The position numbers and the translations under genes were made by a program. From Odoribacteraceae bacterium (GTDB lineage: Bacteria; Bacteroidota; Bacteroidia; Bacteroidales; Marinifilaceae), in the NCBI GenBank assembly GCA_031276355.1, contig JAISNC010000028.1:1-64000 (forward strand): a stretch of DNA of 64,000 bases. The letters run 5' to 3'. Shown piece after piece: positions 57,403 through 64,000 of the stretch. The notes under the pieces were generated by a model. The model searched no databases. It was given only the letters and a program-made list of their open reading frames with translations, and was not told the DNA's origin. Each line of letters opens with the position of its first letter. Positions within the stretch are counted from its first letter, which is position 1.

Positions 57403-58179
57403 TCAGAGAGAGAGCGAACAGGAAAGGCCACCGTGACGACCGTTGTAGAAAGGCGAGAGGGAGAGAGTTTTACCCTTTCTCGCGAGCAGTTCCTCGATGG
57501 CAGGAGAGAGCCAATAGGCCAGTTTAGTACTCAAGATGCCGAGGCCGGCACCGAAGGAGACATCGCCGACCCAGTGTTTGTTGTTGTAGACGCGGCAGGC
57601 CCCGGTGCAAGCGGCAATAGTGTAACCGGCAATGCCATACCAGATGGAAAGCTCCTTGTATTCCTGATGCAGGAACTCCGCGCCCATGAACGCCATCGCC
57701 GTGTGACCGGAAGGGAACGAGTTGCGAGCCGATTTATCGGGGCGTAACTCGCGCGTGGTATACTTGAGCGCGTTCACCGAGGCGGCCATGAAGAGAGCGG
57801 AGAGTCCCAGGATCACGCTACAGTCGCGGAAGTGGTGCCGTCCCCTGATACCGATCAGGTTGAGCGCGTAGACACTGCCGATAGGGAAGTACTGCGTCGC
57901 GTCATTCGCCTTGATCTTCGCGGGAGGGTGGAGGAGGATAGGGTGCCCGATCGCGTAGTTCAGTAAACGGACGCGAGAGGCCGCGAGCGCCTCGACGGTA
58001 CCGTAGGTCACGAGCACGGCCGGGAGGATAAGTTGCCGTACCGGGAAACCGGTCAGCACTCGCTTTGTATTATCCTCGCGCGGCGTTAGCAGCTCGCCAG
58101 CAACCGCACGGGGAGAGAGGATGACGAGGCATAAGCATAGCATAAAATGGATTAGCTGCTTGTTGTTAGGGTACATCAT
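57403..58179 (-). CDS. PAP2 family phosphatase
   Basis: KYTTRELRPDKSARNSFPSGHTAMAFMGAEFL...GACRVYNNKHWVGDVSFGAGLG. Confidence 0.93.
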   Translation of the reverse strand: MMYPNNKQLIHFMLCLCLVILSPRAVAGELLTPREDNTKRVLTGFPVRQLILPAVLVTYGTVEALAASRVRLLNYAIGHPILLHPPAKIKANDATQYFPIGSVYALNLIGIRGRHHFRDCSVILGLSALFMAASVNALKYTTRELRPDKSARNSFPSGHTAMAFMGAEFLHQEYKELSIWYGIAGYTIAACTGACRVYNNKHWVGDVSFGAGLGILSTKLAYWLSPAIEELLARKGKTLSLSPFYNGRHGGLSCSLSL

Positions 58180-58325
58180 GTTATCTGTTGTTGATTTCAC
58201 ACACGGCCGCGAATATACAATTTCGTCATCTCCCCGCGCGCATTGTCGAAGATTTTTCCGGTTTTTAGCCCGCGGCGGGCATTTCTCGACGAGGGAAAAA
58301 GAAAATGCGTATTTTTGCAAGAAAA

Positions 58326-58856
58326 ATGAATGCCATGAGAAGATTAATGCTTTTAATCACCTGCGCGATGCTGGGAGGGAGCGCGATAGCGCAAGAAGAC
58401 CGGGGGTATATCGTCGAGGTCGGGGAGATGGCCCCGAACATCGACTTGATTTTCCCCGATGGGACAAAAACACGGTTACACGACCTGAAAGGAAACGTGA
58501 TCATGCTGCAATTCACGGCCAGCTGGTGTGGCGTTTGTCGCCAGGAGATGCCGTTTATCGAGCGGGAGATCTGGCTCAAGCACAAGAATAACCCGCGCTT
58601 TCGCTTGTATGGTATCGACCTGATGGAGTCGAAAGAGGTGACCGCCAAGTTTGCCGCCGACACCCGTGTCACCTACCCCCTGCTCTTGGACCCGGAGGGG
58701 AAAGCGTTCTATTCCGTGGCCGCCAAGGGGGCCGGAGTCACCCGTAACGTCATCATCGACGCGACGGGCAAGATCGTCTTTCTCTCCCGTCTCTTCGACA
58801 AAAAAGAGTTCGCCGAGATGGTGAACGTGATCAATAAACTCTTGCAAGGCGCGTGA
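58326..58856 (+). CDS. TlpA-like redoxin with signal peptide
   Basis: MRRLMLLITCAMLGGSAIAQ...VIMLQFTASWCGVCRQEMPFIEREIW; a TATTTTTG -7 box at 58310-58317 argues against the track start at 58305. Confidence 0.9.
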   Translation: MNAMRRLMLLITCAMLGGSAIAQEDRGYIVEVGEMAPNIDLIFPDGTKTRLHDLKGNVIMLQFTASWCGVCRQEMPFIEREIWLKHKNNPRFRLYGIDLMESKEVTAKFAADTRVTYPLLLDPEGKAFYSVAAKGAGVTRNVIIDATGKIVFLSRLFDKKEFAEMVNVINKLLQGA

Positions 58857-58881
58857 TTACCGGCGCGACAACATGAGCGAC

Positions 58882-60504
58882 CTATTGTTGAACGGCCATG
58901 TTTTCTATGGTCATGTTCTCCAATGCCTTCTGGAACGTCTCGTCCATCTGCAACAGGATCGGGTAAAAGCCGTCGTCGTCGATCACGTGGCGGGCGATGT
59001 AGGCCTTGACGCGGTTATCGAGCCACGCGCGGGAGGCCCGGATGTCGGCCTCGTCGCGTTTTAACCCCCGTTCCGCCGCGTAATTTGCCAGGTCGTTGAC
59101 CAGGTTATAGCGATTCAGGTAGGCGAGTATCTCGTCAACCTCTTTCATGCCGGAGAGACGCGCGCGGTGGTGATCCATGAAGTCGATCGTGAACTCGTAG
59201 AGGAAATTCGACCGCAGGATAGCGTTCAAGTAACGCGTGTTGCCGCTCGTGTCCACGGGGACGAAGATATCCGGCATGATCCCGCCGCCGCCGTAGACGG
59301 GACGACCGTCGAGGGTGTGGAACTTCAGCTTCTCGTCGAAGACGATGCTATCCTTTTCCGAGAACTCCCCGTGCAAGGCCCGCGTGTAGAGGTCGCTGTA
59401 ATACTTCTCCTTCCCCTCCTCGTACGATTTCTGTATGGAGCGCCCCGAGGGGATATAATAGCGTGCCACCGTCAGGCGCAGGGCCGAGCCGTCGGGCAGT
59501 AGCCGCTGCTCTTGCACCAGTCCCTTGCCGAAGGAGCGTCGCCCGATGACGAGGCCCCGGTCGTTGTCCTGGATGGCCCCCGCGAAGATCTCGCTGGCCG
59601 ACGCGCTGAACTCGTCAATGAGCACCGTCAGGCGGATATCCTGGAAGTGGCCCCGGCCCGTCGAGTGGTACTCCTTGCGGGGCGAGGCTTGTCCCTCCGT
59701 GTAGAGCATGAGACGGTTAGCATCGAGGAACTCGTTGATCATCTGGAGGGTGATGGGGAGCACGCCTCCCTCGTTGCCCCGCAGGTCGACGATCACCTTG
59801 CGCGCCCCGCGCGATGTCAATTTCGAGAGGGCCTGCGTGAACTCCGTGAGCGTGTTCATGTCGAAGGTGGAGACCTTCACGTATCCCGTCGTATCGTTGG
59901 GCATGAAAGCCACGTCCACGCTCTTCAACGGGATGCTGCCCCGCGTGATCTGCTTCACGAACGGCACCTCCCCGCCCCGGTGGACGGTCAGGTTCACTTT
60001 CGTCCCGATCTCCCCGCGCATCATGCTCATGATCTTGTCGGTATCCATCTTCTTGCCGGCCACGACGGTGTCATCCACCCGCGCGATCCGGTCGCCATCG
60101 CGGATGCCGGCCGCCTCGGAAGGCCCGCCCGGCACCACCTTGATCACCACCACCGTGTCCCTGTACTTGTAGAACTGTATACCGATTCCCCCGAAGTTCC
60201 CCAGGATGCTCTCTTGCGTGCGCTGCATGGCCTTGGCCGGGATATACACCGTGTGCGGGTCCAGCCCCTGGAGGAGGGCGGGGATGGCGACCTCCTCTTC
60301 CAGTTCGGTGATATTCACGCTATCCACGTAAGAGTGTTTGATCATCCCGAGGATATAGTCCAGCTTGCTCCCGTTGACGGGGAGGAAGTGGTGGCGGGCG
60401 GCCTGCCGCTGCCGGGTCACGGCGGGGGCGATCAGGATACCGAACACGACGGCCAACACCAACACGACGGGTGTCAACACGGCTCTTGAATTACTCTTGT
60501 TCAT
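58882..60504 (-). CDS. S41 family C-terminal processing peptidase
   Basis: PDZ GGIGIQFYKYRDTVVVIKVVPGGPSEAAGIRDGDRIARVD; VIVDLRGNEGGVLPITLQMINEF; EFSASASEIFAGAIQDNDRGLVIGRRSFGKGLVQEQ. Confidence 0.95.
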   Translation of the reverse strand: MNKSNSRAVLTPVVLVLAVVFGILIAPAVTRQRQAARHHFLPVNGSKLDYILGMIKHSYVDSVNITELEEEVAIPALLQGLDPHTVYIPAKAMQRTQESILGNFGGIGIQFYKYRDTVVVIKVVPGGPSEAAGIRDGDRIARVDDTVVAGKKMDTDKIMSMMRGEIGTKVNLTVHRGGEVPFVKQITRGSIPLKSVDVAFMPNDTTGYVKVSTFDMNTLTEFTQALSKLTSRGARKVIVDLRGNEGGVLPITLQMINEFLDANRLMLYTEGQASPRKEYHSTGRGHFQDIRLTVLIDEFSASASEIFAGAIQDNDRGLVIGRRSFGKGLVQEQRLLPDGSALRLTVARYYIPSGRSIQKSYEEGKEKYYSDLYTRALHGEFSEKDSIVFDEKLKFHTLDGRPVYGGGGIMPDIFVPVDTSGNTRYLNAILRSNFLYEFTIDFMDHHRARLSGMKEVDEILAYLNRYNLVNDLANYAAERGLKRDEADIRASRAWLDNRVKAYIARHVIDDDGFYPILLQMDETFQKALENMTIENMAVQQ

Positions 60505-60934
60505 CTCGCTTGATTTCATTAATATCTATTAGTAATACCTCTATATGCGCTCTCCGCAGCAGTTCCACGCCGTCGATGCTGCGATAGTCCTCGGAGTAGA
60601 CCACGCGCTTGATGCCGGCCTGGATGATCAACTTGGCACACTCTATGCAGGGGGAGGCCGTCACGTAAAGCGTGGCTCCCTGGCTGCTGTTATTGGATTT
60701 CGCCACCTTCGTGATGGCGTTCGCCTCCGCGTGCAGGACGTGGGGCTTCGTTCGATTCTCCGCGTCCTCGCAAATGTTCTCGAAGCCGGCGGGCGTCCCG
60801 TTGTAGCCGTCCGAGATGATCGCCCCGTCACGCACGAGCAGCGCGCCCACCTGCCGGCGACGACAGTAGGAGTTCTCCGCCCAGATACGGGCCATCCGCA
60901 AGTAGCGTTCGTCTAAAAGTCGTTGCTTGGACAT
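60491..60934 (-). CDS. dCMP deaminase family protein
   Basis: KPHVLHAEANAITKVAKSNNSSQGATLYVTASPCIECAKLIIQAGIKRVVYSEDYR. Confidence 0.95.
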   Translation of the reverse strand: MSKQRLLDERYLRMARIWAENSYCRRRQVGALLVRDGAIISDGYNGTPAGFENICEDAENRTKPHVLHAEANAITKVAKSNNSSQGATLYVTASPCIECAKLIIQAGIKRVVYSEDYRSIDGVELLRRAHIEVLLIDINEIKRDEQE

Positions 60935-60938
60935 GGCG

Positions 60939-61913
60939 TTATTTCTTTCGGCCCACCAGTTCGCGGATCACCTCCATGAAGGTCGCCCGGAACGCTTGTT
61001 TTACCTGGATCCGCTCGAGGGTCTCGAAACTTTTCTCGATATAATAGTCGATCTTCTGCCGGGCCACCCCGGCGATCCCCAACCGGTCATAGATCCGGGT
61101 CACGGCCGCGATCTTCTCCGCCGGCACGAACTCCTTCCTGGCGATCCATCCCAGCAACTCCTCGCGCGCGCTCCCCTCGGCCAACTCCAGGGCCTTGATC
61201 AGCATGTAGGTCTTTTTATTGGTCACGATGTCGCCCCCGATATTCTTCCCGAACTCCCGGACGTCCCCGTAGACATCAAGGTAATCGTCCTGCAGCTGGA
61301 AGGCTTGCCCGAGGTGACCGCCGAACTCGTAGAGGGTCATGTACTCGTTTTCCGGTGCCCCGGCGATCAGCGCCCCGTGGCGCAGGCTCCCGGCGATCAG
61401 CACGGAGGTTTTCAGGTAGATCATCTTCAGGTACTCCTCCTCGGTGACATCGTCGCGGCTCTCGAACTCCATGTCGTACTGTTGCCCGCGGCAGACATCC
61501 AGCGCCACCTGGTTGAAGCCGTCGATACCGCGCCGCAGGTACTTGTCATCGCAGTGCTCGATGCACTTGTAGGCCGTGACGGCCGCCGCGTCACCGCTCA
61601 GGATGGCGACGTTGCTATTCCATCTCTTGTGCACCGTCGGGCGCCCGCGGCGAAGGCTGGCATCGTCCATCACGTCGTCGTGGAGCAGGGTGTAGTTGTG
61701 GAAGATCTCGATCCCGATGGCCGGCTTCAGCGCCTTCTCCACGTCGTCGCGGTAGAGATTATAGGCCAACAACGCCAGCAGCGGGCGCAGGCGTTTTCCC
61801 CCGTCCTCCAGCATGTAGATGATCGGCTCGTAAAGCGAACGAGGCTCGCCAACGTACTCTTGCCGCTCCAGCTCCGCCTTGATCATCGCGCGCAGTTCTT
61901 CAATCGTGTGCAT
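60939..61913 (-). CDS. Polyprenyl diphosphate synthase
   Basis: MLEDGGKRLRPLLALLAYNLY...LLHDDVMDDASLRRGRPTVH...QLQDDYLDVYGD. Confidence 0.94.
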   Translation of the reverse strand: MHTIEELRAMIKAELERQEYVGEPRSLYEPIIYMLEDGGKRLRPLLALLAYNLYRDDVEKALKPAIGIEIFHNYTLLHDDVMDDASLRRGRPTVHKRWNSNVAILSGDAAAVTAYKCIEHCDDKYLRRGIDGFNQVALDVCRGQQYDMEFESRDDVTEEEYLKMIYLKTSVLIAGSLRHGALIAGAPENEYMTLYEFGGHLGQAFQLQDDYLDVYGDVREFGKNIGGDIVTNKKTYMLIKALELAEGSAREELLGWIARKEFVPAEKIAAVTRIYDRLGIAGVARQKIDYYIEKSFETLERIQVKQAFRATFMEVIRELVGRKK

Positions 61914-62069
61914 GATGTATTTTTTAAATAAGCCGCTAAAGTAGAAAAAAACCTTGATATATGGAAAAGTGAAAACGATCGAGGCCGGGCACACTATTCA
62001 TTGACCGCGTACAACGCGTGTTGTATAACCACGCTATAACGTTATAATCACCCTATAGAAATTTCCCAG

Positions 62070-62250
62070 GGCTGTCTCGAAAGCCAGGGGTCCATCACGA
62101 GTACACAGATCGAAGCAATCCATTGATTTACTGTCACTCGGATCGCCTCCCGCTCGTTCCTGGCAGTGCGCGATGACGAAAACCGCAGGTTCGCAATGAC
62201 GTTCAGGTGTAGGGGCGAAAAATCTTTCGCCCCCGCGTCGTTCTCGCTCT
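62070..62250. repeat. Degenerate dispersed intergenic repeat plus GGGGCGAAA hairpin
   Basis: ggctgtctcgaaagcc...gaagcaatccattgattt...gcgatgacgaaaaccgcaggttcgcaatgacgttca...ggggcgaaaaatctttcgcccc. Confidence 0.55.
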
Positions 62251-62374
62251 TCTCCGTCTCTTCCCGCATCAGAATTTCCATTTATAGTCATGATAAACAG
62301 CCGTGTGCCCGATAAAAGCGGGGGTGAATGAAAAAAAATAACTAAATTCACACATCTAATTAATTATATATTCA

Positions 62375-62382
62375 TATATTTG
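62375..62382 (+). promoter_or_regulatory. Putative -7 element (TATATTTG)
   Basis: TAnnTTTG match about 100 nt before the fimbrillin-like CDS; -33 element not clear. Confidence 0.4.
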
Positions 62383-62507
62383 TGTCGTCCAATCGCGTGT
62401 CGATGATTCGCAGGCAAGTGGCCTCGCGGCGGGGTGGCCGGTCGGGTCGTCGCGCGGGCCAGCGATAAATAAAACGATAAATTATGAACGATAAAAATAG
62501 GAACAAC

Positions 62508-64000
62508 ATGAATACATCACGAAATTGCTTGCTCGCGCTGGCGGCCCTCGCGGCCTTGTCGTGCGCGGACGAACCGGTGAACTCCACCGGCGACGAGGGT
62601 ATCGAGACCACGATCGCCCTCTCTCTCACCGCGGCGCCCGAGTCCCCCGGCCTGGCCGGCACGCGGGCCTTGCCCGACCCGCTGGACGTGGACGAGGGCA
62701 CCGACCTCGACTACATCGTCAAGGACTTCTGGTTGTTGCAATTCAACGAGAACGGGCAACGGGTCGGCTCGCCCCGTTATTACACGATGCCCACGATGAC
62801 GTCTACCACGGCGGTCGCGGTGATCCTTCCCCCGGTCAACGAGACCTACAAGGGCGTGCTGATAGCCAACACCCATTCCGAATCGTTCGGCACCACGCTG
62901 GGGACCGTCACCACGCTGGCCGGCCTGGAAACCGTTTACAAGAGGATCTGGAACCTGGAAGACATGTACAATGCCACGAACACTCCCCCCGACTTGCTCA
63001 TGAACGGCACGGTCAACGTGACCAGCGCCACCACCTCGTTGTCCTGCACGTTGTACCGTAACGTGGCCAAGTTCACGCTGACGCTTAACAACACTGCCAC
63101 CTCGGGCGTGACGATCACCTCCGTGCAGGTGCGCAACGTGCCCGATCGCCTCTTCTATTTCGACCGGTGGTTTGACGGCGACGCACCCCCGAGCCCCTCG
63201 GCCACTCAATCGGGCCTGCTCGACCTTCCCGCTGACGAGTTCGAGCTGCTTCCCGGCAGCATCGTGAAGACGCTGCGCTATTACCTGCCCCGTAACCGCC
63301 AGGGTACTACCGGGGCAAGCACGGAAGCCGGGAAGAACGTGGGCGCGCCCACGCGCGCCACCTACATCGAGATCATGGCCGTGACCGCTGGCGAGATCGC
63401 GGACGGCGGGGGCAAGCCGTTGCGCTATCGCTTCTACCTTGGCGCGAACATGAAGAACGATTTCAACATCGAGCCGAATTTCCACTACACGCTCCCGGTC
63501 GTCTTTACTACCGCGGGAGACGTCGAGCAGGACAACCGCGTGGAAAACCTGGGGCAGGTGCAACTGGCCGGGGCGAACTCCTACATCATCAACCCGCTTC
63601 CCGGGGCCGTGCAGACCACCTACGGCGTGCCCGTTGACCGGATCAACAAGTTCTGGAACTCCCCGGACGGGAAGATAACGGGCAACGTGCTTGCCGACGA
63701 TATCCCGTGGGTGGCCGAGGTGATCTGGCAGGATAAAGCGGACCCCCTGATCCAGTTCTGCGAGGCCAGCGGCGTACCCTCGGGCGACAGGTACGCGGGC
63801 ACGGGGGACTCTTTTTTCCACTTCAGCCCCGCGGGGCCAACGGCCAGCGGGAACGTGTTGATCGGGGTCAGGAAAGAGGATGCCACCGAATACCTGTGGA
63901 GCTGGCACCTGTGGATCACGGGCTACAACCCGGACGCCGTGGCGTCTGCCTGGCAGGATGACGTTTACGCGTACGCCGTTCCCGGCGGGGCCGTGCATCG
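62508..64000 (+). CDS. Fimbrillin-like / DUF4906-like lipoprotein, 3' end truncated by window edge (not in ORF track)
   Basis: MNTSRNCLLALAALAALSCADEPVNSTGDEGIETTIALSLTAAPESPGLAGTRALPDPLDVDEGTDLDYIVKDFWLLQFNENGQRV...LYRNVAKFTLTLNNTA...RYYLPRNRQG...DATEYLWSWHLWITGYNPD. Confidence 0.85.
   Translation, partial: MNTSRNCLLALAALAALSCADEPVNSTGDEGIETTIALSLTAAPESPGLAGTRALPDPLDVDEGTDLDYIVKDFWLLQFNENGQRVGSPRYYTMPTMTSTTAVAVILPPVNETYKGVLIANTHSESFGTTLGTVTTLAGLETVYKRIWNLEDMYNATNTPPDLLMNGTVNVTSATTSLSCTLYRNVAKFTLTLNNTATSGVTITSVQVRNVPDRLFYFDRWFDGDAPPSPSATQSGLLDLPADEFELLPGSIVKTLRYYLPRNRQGTTGASTEAGKNVGAPTRATYIEIMAVTAGEIADGGGKPLRYRFYLGANMKNDFNIEPNFHYTLPVVFTTAGDVEQDNRVENLGQVQLAGANSYIINPLPGAVQTTYGVPVDRINKFWNSPDGKITGNVLADDIPWVAEVIWQDKADPLIQFCEASGVPSGDRYAGTGDSFFHFSPAGPTASGNVLIGVRKEDATEYLWSWHLWITGYNPDAVASAWQDDVYAYAVPGGAVH

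Noticed and set aside
59512-60489. 325-aa plus-strand ORF opposite the S41 peptidase
   Set aside because: Shadow ORF; peptidase motifs on the minus strand are decisive.
62517-63998. 493-aa minus-strand ORF at the right edge
   Set aside because: Antisense to a lipobox fimbrillin-like protein whose plus-strand frame is open to the window end and reads as a natural protein.

Overview
This window is from a Bacteroidota chromosome, probably Bacteroidales and possibly Odoribacteraceae-like. That taxon call is an inference from gene content, SusC/SusD pairs and TAnnTTTG-type promoters. The backbone is a complete minus-strand ribosomal superoperon (rpsL-rpsG-fusA-rpsJ ... secY-map-infA-rpmJ-rpsM-rpsK-rpsD-rpoA-rplQ, about 14.2-32.5 kb). 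Around it are: lptF/G-like permease-fmt-pbpC (pbpC runs off the left edge and is missing from the ORF track); two plus-strand lipoproteins convergent with a SusC/SusD pair; an ECF sigma/FecR locus whose SusC and SusD genes appear collapsed by an internal deletion; tRNA-Asn; a compact five-gene operon (CrtI-like FAD oxidoreductase with a frameshift, B12-type radical SAM, small unknown protein, PaaK-like ligase, acyltransferase); an antiporter coupled to an MG2/plug-like protein; tandem HTH paralogs; purM; a solitary DNA methyltransferase; PAP2, TlpA, S41 peptidase, dCMP deaminase, polyprenyl synthase; and a fimbrillin-like/DUF4906-like lipoprotein running off the right edge. The most interesting items are a duplicated, potentially structured element in the putative susC leader (13.43-13.71 kb), the five-gene candidate lipid or secondary-metabolite operon, the SusC/SusD deletion remnant, a 21-bp tandem repeat, and a degenerate family of MITE-like intergenic repeats. 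No database search or folding was run; family calls come from reading the proteins.
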